Source of the DNA: an uncultured Armatimonadota bacterium
GTDB taxonomy: Bacteria > Armatimonadota > Fimbriimonadia > Fimbriimonadales > Fimbriimonadaceae
Direction of reading: 5' to 3'
DNA: 33,623 nucleotides
Assembly (NCBI GenBank): GCA_903833215.1
Contig: CAILEM010000116.1
Coordinates: forward strand, 1 to 33,623
The notes under the pieces were generated by a model. The model ran no database searches and had not been told where the DNA came from. It saw nothing but the letters and a program-made list of their open reading frames with translations. Below, piece by piece: positions 8,127 to 17,051 of this stretch. The translations under genes were made by a program, and so were the position numbers. How positions within the stretch are numbered: the first letter of the stretch is position 1; each line of letters begins with the position of its first letter.

Positions 8127-8154
8127 ACCTTCCCTGGAGGAAAATAGGGAAGGT
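8127..8154. terminator. Inverted repeat between convergent genes, likely bidirectional terminator
   Basis: ACCTTCCCT (8127-8135) and AGGGAAGGT (8146-8154) form a perfect 9-bp stem with a 10-base loop. It lies 32 bases after the subtilase stop and 51 bases from the stop of the convergent Ig-cupredoxin gene. There is no long T tract (ATTTG follows), so termination efficiency is uncertain. Confidence 0.5.
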
Positions 8155-8205
8155 ATTTGTGCGAGTCTTTCCATTATCACGCGAATTGGCGGCGAGCTGA
8201 TCGGA

Positions 8206-9750
8206 CTATTTCACGATCACGACTCCGGCCATTCCCTGTCCCATCGTCGTGCCGTCTCCAGCAGCCCCGTGGAATAGGCAGTGGTAAAAGAACTTAGTGC
8301 CAGATTTAGCATTCGCAGGCAACGTCCACACAAACGACTGTCCGGCAACGATTGTTCCCGAAGTCATAGATGGGTTGGAGAGGTCCGGCGTGACCGTGTG
8401 AGGCATGCCGGATACGTTTGTCCAAACAACAGTGGTTCCCGCCGTTACGGTCAGGGTCTGAGGTGAATATTGGAAACCACTGGTCATCTGAATGGAGGCC
8501 AAATTACTTTGTGGGCTCACGGTCAAAGTAGCAGTCGCAGAAATCCCGTTTGGATCCACTCCCTTGATCGTTGCGGTAGTCGTGGCACTTGGGCTCGTTG
8601 TTGCGATGTTGAACGTTGCCGTGGTCGCTCCTGAATTGACTGTGACGACGGTTGGAACGTTGACGAATGTCTGGGCACTCGATAGGGTGATAGCCAAACC
8701 TGCGGCAGGTGCTGGACCGGAGAGTTTGATCGTTCCCGTAGCCGCTGCTGGAGCAGTGACAGAGGTTGGCGCAATCGTGATCGTCGAGATACGCACGGTA
8801 GACACTGTGACCGACAGACTTGCCATCGCCATATAGCCAGCCGCATCCATCGCCATTAAGTTCGCAGTTCCCCCATTTGAAGACGCGTCGGTCGTGATAG
8901 CGAACGTCCCCGTCTTCGCGCCAGCCTTGACGGTGACCTTGGCGGGCACGGTGACAAACTGCTGATCAGAGGACAAATCCACATCAAAACCACCCTTGGG
9001 TGCAGCGGAGGTCAAGGTGACCACCCCCGAAGAGGCAACTCCGGCACCTACTTGTTTTGGGGTCAGGGTCAAGGAGGCCACTCGGACGGCAGGAACTTGA
9101 ACCATTAACTTCGCGGTTGCCGAGTAAGTGTTTGCGTCGATGCCCTTAATAGTGGCTGAAGTGTTCTTCGCAATCGAACTCCCACTTATCGTAAACGTCG
9201 CCGTTTTTGCACCCGCTTTCACGCTCACCGAAGCGGGCAACGAGACGAACTGCTCGTCGGATGACAGGTTGACAACAAAACCATTACCCGTTGCGTCTGC
9301 CGACAGGGTCACCGTACCTTTAGCTGTAGCCGGAAGCTCTATCGCGGCCGGAGTCACTGCCAAATTGATCAATCGAATGGGCGGAGGGTTTACAACAAGG
9401 ACGCTGTGCGCCGACTTTTTCGATGGATCTGTACCCGTAATCGTCGTTCTTGCTGTCAGCGCAACCTTATGAATCGTTACGGTGAATGTGGCATTGGCTG
9501 CTCCCGCCTCTATCGTTAGGGAGGATGGAACAGATGCTGTGGCAGCGACACTGGATCTCAAATTGATCTTCAATCCGCCAGAAGGAGCAACCTTTGAAAG
9601 CGTGACAGTTCCCGTTGCCACCCCACCCACTGCGGCAGGATTCGGTGAGATAGCAAGACTTTTGATGGTCTGTCCCATGCCCACAACGGGCAAGGCCAGT
9701 AGGGCCAGTAGGGCCACGAACATGTTTTTGGAGCGAAAGTCTGTGTTCAT
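8206..9750 (-). CDS. Secreted Ig-like repeat protein with C-terminal plastocyanin-type cupredoxin domain
   Basis: I start at ATG 9750, not the upstream TTG at 9795, because it gives a clean signal peptide (MNTDFRSKNMFVALLALLALP..GMGQ). The 514-residue product has four tandem Ig-like modules of about 90 residues. Each has a strand pattern such as VNLSSDEQFVSLPASVSVKAG followed by TATF. The last 85 residues are a blue-copper fold with type 1 copper ligands His451 (GMPHTVTPD), Cys491 and His494 (YHCLFHG), and Met507 (GQGMAGVVIV). It should be exported and could carry single electrons or bind copper at the cell surface, with the repeats as a stalk. The His-to-Met interval (13 residues) is longer than in plastocyanin or amicyanin, which may change the copper site. 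It lies about 300 bases downstream of the electron-transfer operon on the same strand, but in a separate unit. Confidence 0.82.
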   Translation of the reverse strand: MNTDFRSKNMFVALLALLALPVVGMGQTIKSLAISPNPAAVGGVATGTVTLSKVAPSGGLKINLRSSVAATASVPSSLTIEAGAANATFTVTIHKVALTARTTITGTDPSKKSAHSVLVVNPPPIRLINLAVTPAAIELPATAKGTVTLSADATGNGFVVNLSSDEQFVSLPASVSVKAGAKTATFTISGSSIAKNTSATIKGIDANTYSATAKLMVQVPAVRVASLTLTPKQVGAGVASSGVVTLTSAAPKGGFDVDLSSDQQFVTVPAKVTVKAGAKTGTFAITTDASSNGGTANLMAMDAAGYMAMASLSVTVSTVRISTITIAPTSVTAPAAATGTIKLSGPAPAAGLAITLSSAQTFVNVPTVVTVNSGATTATFNIATTSPSATTTATIKGVDPNGISATATLTVSPQSNLASIQMTSGFQYSPQTLTVTAGTTVVWTNVSGMPHTVTPDLSNPSMTSGTIVAGQSFVWTLPANAKSGTKFFYHCLFHGAAGDGTTMGQGMAGVVIVK

Positions 9751-10050
9751 ATTGATAATTGAGCTGGGAGGAAGACAGCTGAGTAGCAAAGTCAAGCAGA
9801 GCCAATACCAAGACGTAACACAGATAGATTTATTCCGAAATCACGCGACTGGTCATTTGACAAACCATATTACGACAACCGCCAGTAAATTCTGGATAGG
9901 TGCGGCCAACAATGCGGACATTCGGAAGCGGCGTGCCTCCCTCGTATCTCGGACGGCTTCCGCACTGGAGGCTATAAATGTCACGGCCCCAATCGGTGTC
10001 CAAGAGAACACTTCAGGGGCCGCGACACCTACGTTAATCGATGATCTAGC
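9751..10050. other. 300-base intergenic region
   Basis: No coding sequence is supported on either strand; an open plus-strand frame crossing it is a shadow of the two flanking minus-strand genes. The only structure I see is CGGAAGC (9923-9929) and GCTTCCG (9956-9962), a 7-bp inverted repeat with a 26-base loop. It could be a weak terminator for the octahaem gene. The promoter of the Ig-cupredoxin gene should lie here, but I find no convincing hexamers. Confidence 0.4.
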
Positions 10051-13000
10051 TCATTTTTGCTGCTTCATGAGGAAGTCGATGATCGCTGCATACTGCTCGT
10101 CCGGCTTTTGGAAGTTGGGCATCTGGGTACCAGGACTGAATGCTTGCGGATCCCTGAGGAAGCGCAGTAACCAGTCCTTCTTCAGACGCACTGGAACTAA
10201 GCCAAGGTCTGGGCCAAGTTTCTTAGTCGCCGCACCACCAGAAACTCCCTGCTTGCCCGCCAAAGGATGGCAACTTTGACACTTGAGATCTTCAAAGTAC
10301 TTCGCACCCGATTGGGCGAGGGGGAATACCTTTTGATCGGGCGGTGTGTATTCGTAAGGCGCTGGCTGGTTCGCCAGTGCCATCAGATATTCCGTCAACG
10401 TTGTCGCTTCCTTGTCTGACAAGTGGTAGTGAGGCATTCGTGCGTCTTGCCACCACCGGATTCGGGCCGGTTGCTTTAAGAACTCGAACAACCAACCAGG
10501 ACGGACCATTTCGCCTTCCCGTGTCAGTTCAGGACCAACCTTCCCCCCTTGACCGGCGATACGATGGCAGGCGAAGCAGTCGTGCTGCTCAAAGATCTTC
10601 CTTCCCGCTAAGAGTGAGGTTCCTTGTTCACGAAGGTCCTTGGTGTACTCTGGGGCCAATTCCTGCGACGAGAGCGACATCAGATACACCGCGATCGTTT
10701 TAGCATCATCCTTTTCGAGACCAAATTTGGGCATCTTGCCCTTGAATTTCTCTGAATCGAAAGACCGTGGGTCCGTAATCTTTGTGACGATGTAGTCGTA
10801 TAAATCCTTCTTAACCGTCTTCGCATTTCCGAATTCAAGAATATCAGCACTTTTATCTCCGATACTCGTCAACTCCGGCGCTGAGATCTTTTCGAAGCCC
10901 TTGATGTCGTGACACGCTGCACATCCTCGTTCCGCGATTAGCTGTGCCCCTCGATCTCGGGCATCGCGGTCTCGAAGGTTCGGCATGATGTCGATCTTTT
11001 GAGCTTCCTTTTCACCCACCGACATCAAGTAATCCCCGATGAGCATGCATTGATCTTTGCTCAAGTTAAAAACAGGCATCTTACTATTCGGGAAGTAAGC
11101 CTTTGGATTTGCGATCCAACCGTACAGCCAGTCTGAATTAACTTTGGTGCGTATATTTGTCAGTTCGGGCGCAAACGAAGCTCCTTCTCCACGGATGGTG
11201 TGACAACCCAAGCAACCTAAATTAACAGTCAGGCGCTTTCCGAGCGCCAATCGTTGAGCATTTGGTATCGCCGTATTCGGCAGTGCTGCTGAATCAGAAG
11301 CTCCCTTCTGGGTCAGAAGGAACGATGCGATCGACATCGCCTGATCCTTAGCAAGACCAAGATTTGGCATTCGCGCATCAAGCGAGTGGGATTGGGGATT
11401 TCTGAGCCAACCGACTAGCCAAGTCGGTTGAAGCTTTTCGCTGACACGATCAAGATCGGGGCCCGCTTTGGGCATCGCCGACTGAATCTCTTTTACGTTC
11501 TGTCCCAGACTCCCCAGCGACTGAAGGGACTCAACCTTGTGGCAGCCCAGGCAGCCGGAATTCTTGAACAGTTTAGCGCCAGCCAAATAGGTTGCCTCAC
11601 CGGAAAGCTGACGTGTTTCTCCATGACATTTGCCACAGGAACTTTGAACTTGATCGCCAACAAGAAGCGGTTTGCCTTTCCCAATGATTCCGCCATGGGC
11701 TTCATTTTTGGTCAGAGCATTACCCCACCCGCCGTGGCAACTCACGCAGCCAAATCGTTCGGAGGGGTGATACTTTAGAAGTTCTGGCGAGTGAGTTCGG
11801 AATGGCTCTGCCGTCGTTTCAAAACCCGTCTGCTCGACCGCACGGTGGCACGTCGTACAGCGATCAATCGCACCAAGGCGATCGACAAAAGTCTGTTCAA
11901 CCTCAGGAGCTCCATTCAGGTTTCTTGTCAATCGGCCTTCAATCAAGCGGAGATCTCGCTGGAGATCCTCTACGTGCGACTGTAGGCTAGCGCTTGATTG
12001 CCGTAGGCGCTTAAGCTCATCGGCACCGGTCGCATTCACCTGATTCTTTGAAGTCAGTTCAGCGAGAGTTTTGACATCTGCAGCCCATTTGGCAACTTCA
12101 GCAGCCTTCTTCACGTTCGCCTTCGACACCTCCAAATCCACATTCAGCTTTGCTACGTTTTCGGTTTGCTTTGCATCTTTGAGGTGAGCGTCGGATACTT
12201 GGTGCCGGAGTGCTTCGCCTTCAGGAAGCCCAATGACTTCCTTGGTATGAACTCGCTGTGCGATAAGCAGATCTCGATCCGCAGCCTCAAGTCGAGACTT
12301 CGCACCGTCGATGTCTGGCTTGAAGTCGGCTTCCTCGTAGGCGGAGGAAGAGGAGGCACTGACTGCCGTGGTGGCAACTCCCTTGGCCGTGCTTACTGCT
12401 GGCTTGGCGACATCCTTGAACTCCTTATCTAGCTCATCCAATTCTGAATTCGCACCCTTTGCGGAAGTGGGTGTTTTGGAGGGGACGGTGGGCTGAGTCG
12501 CTGAGGTCTTTGCTGGAGTATCTTTGAATTCCTTGTCAAGCTCTGCCAAGTCCGCATCATTCGGCTTGCCCGCAGGCTTTGATGTACTGGGCTTTGTGGT
12601 CTTCGTACCACTGTCGCCAAACTCCTTATCGAGGTCGGCAAGCTCCTTGTCGGATGCTTTAGCTGCTGGCTTTGCCTGTGTGGATTTCGGTTCAGGCACG
12701 GGAGCGGCACCCTTCCCAGCGTTACCTGAGAACTCCTTGTCTAGGTCATCAAGTTCATTCTTGGTTGGCTTGACAGGAGCTGCTCCTGGCTTTGCAGGTG
12801 CAGGTGATGCCGCAGCTTCAGGCGATCCACCCTCTTCGGAGTTACCTGCGTTGAGCCGAACTTCCATCTCCTCCAGATCTGCCTCGGTCGTTTCAAGCTC
12901 TGCTGAAGCGACGTCCACCTTTGCTTTTACATTCAGATACGCCTTCTTGGCCTTATCGTAGTCTTCTTGGTACGTGGGGTGGCTTATCTGTTGCTGAAGT

Positions 13001-13197
13001 TCTGCCTTCTTCTGGATTAAAATCCCACGCTCAATTTGGGAAAATTTTAACTGATAGGCTAACCACTCAGGATGGGTGTCTTTGAACATAGAAATGCCCA
13101 TCACGATGAGCACCACAACGCTCATTAAGAAGAAAAGAAAGTTCATGCGGAGGCCGGTTCGGACCTCCCTCTTATGTCGCCCTACTGCCACGGCCAT
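10051..13197 (-). CDS. Membrane-anchored octahaem c-type cytochrome of a Rieske/cytochrome b complex
   Basis: I chose ATG 13197 because GGAGGT lies 4 bases upstream; a GTG at 13209 is the alternative. The 1048-residue product has one N-terminal membrane span (about 20-45: LRMNFLFFLMSVVVLIVMG), then a charged coiled-coil region. This is followed by four spaced copies of a LxxLDKEF motif (about 150-275) and another coiled coil. Eight CxxCH haem sites start near residue 445: CTTCH, CVSCH, CGKCH, CLGCH, CLGCH, CAACH, CFACH and CQSCH. The first three form a compact trihaem unit. The last five are class I cytochrome c modules about 100 residues apart, each with a downstream Met ligand (ARMPN, SKMPV, GKMPK, ARMPH, TQMPN). 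It overlaps the subunit IV-like gene by 16 bases and takes the place of cytochrome c1 or f, so it should accept electrons from the Rieske protein in the periplasm. Confidence 0.88.
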   Translation of the reverse strand: MAVAVGRHKREVRTGLRMNFLFFLMSVVVLIVMGISMFKDTHPEWLAYQLKFSQIERGILIQKKAELQQQISHPTYQEDYDKAKKAYLNVKAKVDVASAELETTEADLEEMEVRLNAGNSEEGGSPEAAASPAPAKPGAAPVKPTKNELDDLDKEFSGNAGKGAAPVPEPKSTQAKPAAKASDKELADLDKEFGDSGTKTTKPSTSKPAGKPNDADLAELDKEFKDTPAKTSATQPTVPSKTPTSAKGANSELDELDKEFKDVAKPAVSTAKGVATTAVSASSSSAYEEADFKPDIDGAKSRLEAADRDLLIAQRVHTKEVIGLPEGEALRHQVSDAHLKDAKQTENVAKLNVDLEVSKANVKKAAEVAKWAADVKTLAELTSKNQVNATGADELKRLRQSSASLQSHVEDLQRDLRLIEGRLTRNLNGAPEVEQTFVDRLGAIDRCTTCHRAVEQTGFETTAEPFRTHSPELLKYHPSERFGCVSCHGGWGNALTKNEAHGGIIGKGKPLLVGDQVQSSCGKCHGETRQLSGEATYLAGAKLFKNSGCLGCHKVESLQSLGSLGQNVKEIQSAMPKAGPDLDRVSEKLQPTWLVGWLRNPQSHSLDARMPNLGLAKDQAMSIASFLLTQKGASDSAALPNTAIPNAQRLALGKRLTVNLGCLGCHTIRGEGASFAPELTNIRTKVNSDWLYGWIANPKAYFPNSKMPVFNLSKDQCMLIGDYLMSVGEKEAQKIDIMPNLRDRDARDRGAQLIAERGCAACHDIKGFEKISAPELTSIGDKSADILEFGNAKTVKKDLYDYIVTKITDPRSFDSEKFKGKMPKFGLEKDDAKTIAVYLMSLSSQELAPEYTKDLREQGTSLLAGRKIFEQHDCFACHRIAGQGGKVGPELTREGEMVRPGWLFEFLKQPARIRWWQDARMPHYHLSDKEATTLTEYLMALANQPAPYEYTPPDQKVFPLAQSGAKYFEDLKCQSCHPLAGKQGVSGGAATKKLGPDLGLVPVRLKKDWLLRFLRDPQAFSPGTQMPNFQKPDEQYAAIIDFLMKQQK

Positions 13198-13877
13198 ACC
13201 CACCTCCACTCCGGACCTCGGAAGAACTGGCCAATCATAACCAGAACGAAAACGATTCCAACAAACACCAAGAACAGGCGCTTGCGTAGCACCTCGACGC
13301 GTGCTTCATCATCGAAGTAAGGATTCAATAACAGCTTTCCTATCCCGAATGCACTGATGATGAGCATGATGAATGTCGGGAAACCGAGGCTTCGCGTTGC
13401 ATCCGCAAACCCCGGCGCGACGGCGTGGATGCCAGCCCAAACGATTCCATCTAGGAGCGGTAACAGGATCGCCGATAGCAAGAACATAATCGGCATCAGC
13501 GACATACGGCCCCGCCAGTATGGAATGGTACACATCACCATAACGAGTAGCCCGGGAATGAAAACACCCGAAATAAAGGGGGGGGCATAGTGAAGCATTT
13601 CTTGAAGCGATAAGAAATACCAGGGCGCTTTCGCTGGGTTTGGTGTCTTGCTGGCATTCGCGAGCTCTTCAAGAGGGGCATCGAAAAGGAACGAGACCAC
13701 AAGTAGGGTAGCGAGCATCAATCCAAAAGCTAAGAACTCTCGTGCGACGAGATGTGGATAGCTAGATATCCGTTCGACATCTGTGTCCGGGATATTTCCC
13801 GGGTGACCTTCAATGAACCCGAGAAGACCGTATTCTTTGTCTTTTTGGGCGTTGCCTGAGGAACCTGGATTCATCAT
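13182..13877 (-). CDS. Cytochrome b C-terminal subunit (subunit IV/PetD-like)
   Basis: This 231-residue membrane protein has about four hydrophobic helices and the menaquinol-type signature PNPAKAPWYFLSLQEMLHY, which forms part of the quinol-oxidation (Qo) site. The sequence is APWYF where bc1 and b6f complexes have PEWY, so the canonical glutamate is missing and the downstream Glu of QEML may substitute. The C-terminus holds the FFRGPEW motif seen in split cytochrome b subunits. It overlaps the cytochrome b6-like gene through ATGATG/TGA and is preceded by a strong GGAGGT. The second Met (13874) fits the ribosome site slightly better. Together with the upstream gene it makes a b6f-like split cytochrome b. 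Confidence 0.88.
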   Translation of the reverse strand: MMNPGSSGNAQKDKEYGLLGFIEGHPGNIPDTDVERISSYPHLVAREFLAFGLMLATLLVVSFLFDAPLEELANASKTPNPAKAPWYFLSLQEMLHYAPPFISGVFIPGLLVMVMCTIPYWRGRMSLMPIMFLLSAILLPLLDGIVWAGIHAVAPGFADATRSLGFPTFIMLIISAFGIGKLLLNPYFDDEARVEVLRKRLFLVFVGIVFVLVMIGQFFRGPEWRWVWPWQ

Positions 13878-14719
13878 TTACCTCCCGAAAAGCCGTCTTT
13901 TCGAACTCGCCAGAAGTGAAACACCATGAACAACGAGATCACCATCGGCAAGACAACGACGTGAAGGACAAAGAACCGAATGAGGGTTGCCTGATCGACG
14001 TTCGGTCCACCAAGGAGGACGTATCGAACCTTTGGGCCAATCAGTGGAATCGAACCCGCCATGTTTGTGCCAACCGTAATCGCCCAGAAGGCAAGCTGAT
14101 CCCAAGGTAACAAATACCCGGTGAAGCTGAGCATCATGGTCAAACAAAGCAAGATGACTCCGATGACCCAGTTGAGTTGTCGAGGTGCCTTATAGGCCTT
14201 TTGTAGGAACACGCGGAGCATGTGCAAAGCGACGATGATCACCATCGCGTGTGCCGCCCATCGATGCATGTTCCTAAGGATCTTTCCCAACGAAACAACG
14301 TGCTGCAGATCGACCATGTCTTTGTAGGCGTGGTCGGTGGCGGGCACGTAGTAAAACATTTCCATGATGCCAGTGGCAGCGAGAACCATGAACAACCCAC
14401 AGGCGAGACCGCCAAGACCGTAAGTCACGCTGAATTTCAACGTCTCCTTACGAATAGACGCGGGATGCAGGTGAATCCAAAAACTCGTGATTGCGATTTC
14501 AGAGTTGTCCTTGGGAGTCTGCGGATAGGGACGCGCAAAGACGGATCGCCAAGGCAGCGAGGTCACGATGTCCGACTTCAACGCACTTCGAAAGCCTCCC
14601 GAGAAAACGGAGTGCTTCGTGCCGCTATCGGAGGAATGCAGATACTTTGAAGCGGCGGTGGATCGAACCCAGTTCCTGAGTCGCCGAATGAGCCTTCTTT
14701 CTTCAGGCTGTTCACTCAT
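13874..14719 (-). CDS. Cytochrome b6-like subunit of a menaquinol:cytochrome c oxidoreductase
   Basis: This 281-residue protein has about 85 hydrophilic N-terminal residues, then four membrane helices binding two b haems. Helix B shows NMHRWAAHAMVIIVALHML with His pairs 14 apart. Helix D shows LHVVVLPMVISLFMVFHFW with His pairs 15 apart, which is the b6-type spacing. FTGYLLPWDQ and the RKDGFSG end also match b6/QcrB. The position where b6f and Bacillus QcrB carry the Cys that binds haem c_i covalently reads Gly here (VTYGLGGL), so a covalent third haem is unlikely at that site. ATG 14719 overlaps the Rieske stop as ATGA and has AGGAGAGG upstream. It should oxidise menaquinol and move electrons across the membrane with the Rieske and subunit IV-like partners. 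Confidence 0.92.
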   Translation of the reverse strand: MSEQPEERRLIRRLRNWVRSTAASKYLHSSDSGTKHSVFSGGFRSALKSDIVTSLPWRSVFARPYPQTPKDNSEIAITSFWIHLHPASIRKETLKFSVTYGLGGLACGLFMVLAATGIMEMFYYVPATDHAYKDMVDLQHVVSLGKILRNMHRWAAHAMVIIVALHMLRVFLQKAYKAPRQLNWVIGVILLCLTMMLSFTGYLLPWDQLAFWAITVGTNMAGSIPLIGPKVRYVLLGGPNVDQATLIRFFVLHVVVLPMVISLFMVFHFWRVRKDGFSGGK

Positions 14720-15189
14720 ACTCTGTACCTCTCCTTTGGTGAAATGAGAGTGCGTTTGTCTACCACCAATTCACCTAAATTACTGACCGAGATTTCGTAC
14801 GCTTCAAGTGGCTTTGGGGCGGGACCAGCATAGTTCGTGCCATCGGGTTTGAATCGACTTCCGTGGCACGGGCAGAAAAACCCGGGACGGTCGGGATCTG
14901 TTCGAATCGTACAGCCGAGGTGTGTACAGACAGCAGACATCGCCGCATAGCTGTTGCCTTCTCGAACGATAAAGACCTGCTGTTCGGGTAGGTAGGTCGC
15001 TTGCTTATCAGGAAAATCTTTAGGCATCCCAACCTTAAACCGCTGGTTTTTGCCATACAGAACGTTCGGGACGACAAACCTAAATGCCCCAAGAACAATT
15101 AACCCCATCGACGTCAAAAATGCGAAAACACCACCAACAAAAAACCGCCGTGATTGGACTTCATCCGAATTTGGCTCACCGTGCGACAT
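14716..15189 (-). CDS. Rieske [2Fe-2S] iron-sulfur protein
   Basis: I start at ATG 15189 (MSHGEPNSDE), 7 bases after a GGAGGAAGG ribosome site; upstream in-frame codons are coding for the preceding gene. The 157-residue product has one N-terminal membrane anchor (about 15-42: FFVGGVFAFLTSMGLIVLGAF) and a Rieske domain. The cluster ligands are Cys88 and His90 in CTHLGC and Cys106 and His109 in CPCHGS. Cys93 and Cys108 would form the usual disulfide. It takes the first electron from menaquinol at the Qo site and passes it to the c-type haems. The gene overlaps the FAD oxidoreductase upstream by 14 bases and cytochrome b downstream by 4, so the complex is tightly co-translated. Confidence 0.94.
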   Translation of the reverse strand: MSHGEPNSDEVQSRRFFVGGVFAFLTSMGLIVLGAFRFVVPNVLYGKNQRFKVGMPKDFPDKQATYLPEQQVFIVREGNSYAAMSAVCTHLGCTIRTDPDRPGFFCPCHGSRFKPDGTNYAGPAPKPLEAYEISVSNLGELVVDKRTLISPKERYRV

Positions 15190-17032
15190 ACCCTTCCTCC
15201 TCGTACTTCCCCATCCACATCGCCCCAACGGGACACCTCTCGACGCACAAACCGCATCGCGTGCATTTCTCCTCGTCTTTGAGCATTCCAAACCACTTGT
15301 TAGCGAAAGCCCCATCTTGCTCGGACATCACCTCAGGTGACATTCCGTGCCTCACCTGTGCCAATTCGGTGAGCTTCGAGTCGTCTTCGATTCGGGATAC
15401 CGGCACGATCTTGAGGCAACCGAAGGGACAAACATCCACGCAGCCGCCGCAAAGCACGCACTTGTCCCAATCCACCATCGGATTGCGATTACATTTGAGG
15501 CATCGCGATGCCTCAACCATCGCCTGCTCGCGCGTAAAGCCCGATTCAACTTCAGTGACCCCAGAGCGCCGATCAACGGAAATCGTTGGGACTTCCCCAC
15601 GCTCAATACGATCGTATTGAGCAGGCATGTGATGCATCGGTAACGGCGTAAGTCGAGGCTTTTCCTCAACCTCGCCGTCCGCAGCACTACCCATCAGATA
15701 TTCATGAATCGCAATAGCGGCACGCCGAGCATCGGCAATCGCTTCTATCGCAGTTCTTGCTCCAAATGCCACATCTCCGCCGACATAAACGCCGGGAAGG
15801 TTTGTCGCCATCGTCTTGCTTGATGCCTTGACGAACCCAGAAGGTGTTCGATCCAATTGATTTTCATCACCCAAGAAACTCAGGTCGGGTTGCTGTCCGA
15901 TCGCAAGAAGAATGGTGTCGCACTCAAGCACTTCCTCAGATCCCTCTTGGAATTTGGGAGCAAACCGCTTGTTTTCATCGAAAACGGAAAGACATTTGTT
16001 TGTCTCAAGGCCAACACACTTGCCGTCAACTGTAACCACGCGCGTTGGACCTCGGGAGTTATGGATTTCGATGCCTTCTCGAACCGTCTCGTTGATCTCA
16101 TCGTCGTGGGCTGGCATCTCCTCATAAGATTCCAGACAAACGAGGTGCACTTCGCCCGCGCCAAGTCTCATTGCCGAACGCGCGATATCCATCGAAGGCT
16201 CGTATCGCATTTCTTGGTCGGGTACAAGAATTCCAGCTTCGCGAGCTGCCGTCCGTGCGACGTCAACGGCAACGTTGCCGCCGCCAATGACAACGACTCT
16301 CTTGCCCACCGGTACTTTGTAGCCCAGGCTTACGTTAAGAAGGAAGTCGATACCATTGATAACCCCGTCAGCATCGACACCTTTGATCGGAAGCGCCCTG
16401 CCCTTTTGGGCACCTACCGCAAGAAAAATAGCTTTGAAGTCGCGTCGGATATCGCTGAACTTGACGTCCTCGCCGACCCGAGTCTTCATTCGCAACTCAA
16501 CTCCAACGGAGAGCAGGCCATCGATCTCTGCCTTTATCAAGTCTCGAGGCAGTCGATATTCTGGAACGCCATGGTACAACATCCCGCCAAGTTGCTCCGA
16601 ACCTTCGAACAGAGTGACGTCGTATCCGAGCAATGTTAAATCGTGGGCGGCGGTAATTCCGGCGGGTCCTGCGCCTATCACTGCCACCTTCTTGTTGCGC
16701 TTTGCGCGCCTCGGAATTCCTCCACCCCGGCGCATATCGCCACCAGAAAAATCTGCAGCCGATCTTTTAAGCGCCCTGATGGATAGCGGCAAGTCATGGG
16801 CACCGCGACGGCATGCTGTTTCGCAAGGGTGCCCACAGATGCGAGCACAGACATTTACAAAGGGGTTTGGCCTACGAGCAAGTTCGTAGGCCGTGTCAAA
16901 ATCCCCAACTGAGATTGCCTCAATGTATCCTTGAGCGTTGGTGTGGACAGGACAAGCCGCTCGGCAGCTAACGTTACGTCGCAACCAATCGGCATCGACT
17001 ATCTTCGCTTTGAGCTTTGATAAGACTGACAT
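15176..17032 (-). CDS. GltD-like FAD/NAD(P)H oxidoreductase with N- and C-terminal iron-sulfur domains
   Basis: ATG 17032 is preceded by GAGGAG at 6-base spacing; earlier starts overlap the upstream gene. The 618-residue protein begins with a Fer4_20-type domain (Cys23, Cys27, Cys62, Cys66, Cys70, Cys74). A glutamate-synthase-small-subunit fold follows, with FAD motif GAGPAG (120-125) and an NAD(P)H motif VVVIGGGNVAVDVA. The C-terminus has a CLKC pair followed by two [4Fe-4S] ferredoxin motifs, CVLCGGCVDVCP and CTRCGLCVERCP. It has no membrane span and should sit on the cytoplasmic face. Its place inside a Rieske/cytochrome b operon suggests it links NAD(P)H to the quinone pool through the complex. 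Bc-like complexes with a NAD(P) oxidoreductase subunit have been described in anammox planctomycetes (from memory). It could run toward NAD(P)H formation or oxidation. Confidence 0.85.
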   Translation of the reverse strand: MSVLSKLKAKIVDADWLRRNVSCRAACPVHTNAQGYIEAISVGDFDTAYELARRPNPFVNVCARICGHPCETACRRGAHDLPLSIRALKRSAADFSGGDMRRGGGIPRRAKRNKKVAVIGAGPAGITAAHDLTLLGYDVTLFEGSEQLGGMLYHGVPEYRLPRDLIKAEIDGLLSVGVELRMKTRVGEDVKFSDIRRDFKAIFLAVGAQKGRALPIKGVDADGVINGIDFLLNVSLGYKVPVGKRVVVIGGGNVAVDVARTAAREAGILVPDQEMRYEPSMDIARSAMRLGAGEVHLVCLESYEEMPAHDDEINETVREGIEIHNSRGPTRVVTVDGKCVGLETNKCLSVFDENKRFAPKFQEGSEEVLECDTILLAIGQQPDLSFLGDENQLDRTPSGFVKASSKTMATNLPGVYVGGDVAFGARTAIEAIADARRAAIAIHEYLMGSAADGEVEEKPRLTPLPMHHMPAQYDRIERGEVPTISVDRRSGVTEVESGFTREQAMVEASRCLKCNRNPMVDWDKCVLCGGCVDVCPFGCLKIVPVSRIEDDSKLTELAQVRHGMSPEVMSEQDGAFANKWFGMLKDEEKCTRCGLCVERCPVGAMWMGKYEEEGYVAR

Positions 17033-17051
17033 TGAGGCTCCTCGATTCATC

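Noticed and set aside
9691-9717. Tandem GGCCAGTAG 9-base repeats
   Set aside because: They encode the Leu/Ala run of the signal peptide of the Ig-cupredoxin gene and need no other explanation.
9482-10279. Plus-strand open frame of 265 codons crossing the 300-base gap
   Set aside because: Most of it mirrors the Ig-cupredoxin and octahaem genes on the other strand, and its protein shows no family features.
15857-16639. Plus-strand open frame of 260 codons
   Set aside because: It lies wholly opposite the FAD/NAD(P)H oxidoreductase, has no domain or ribosome site, and reads as a codon-bias shadow.
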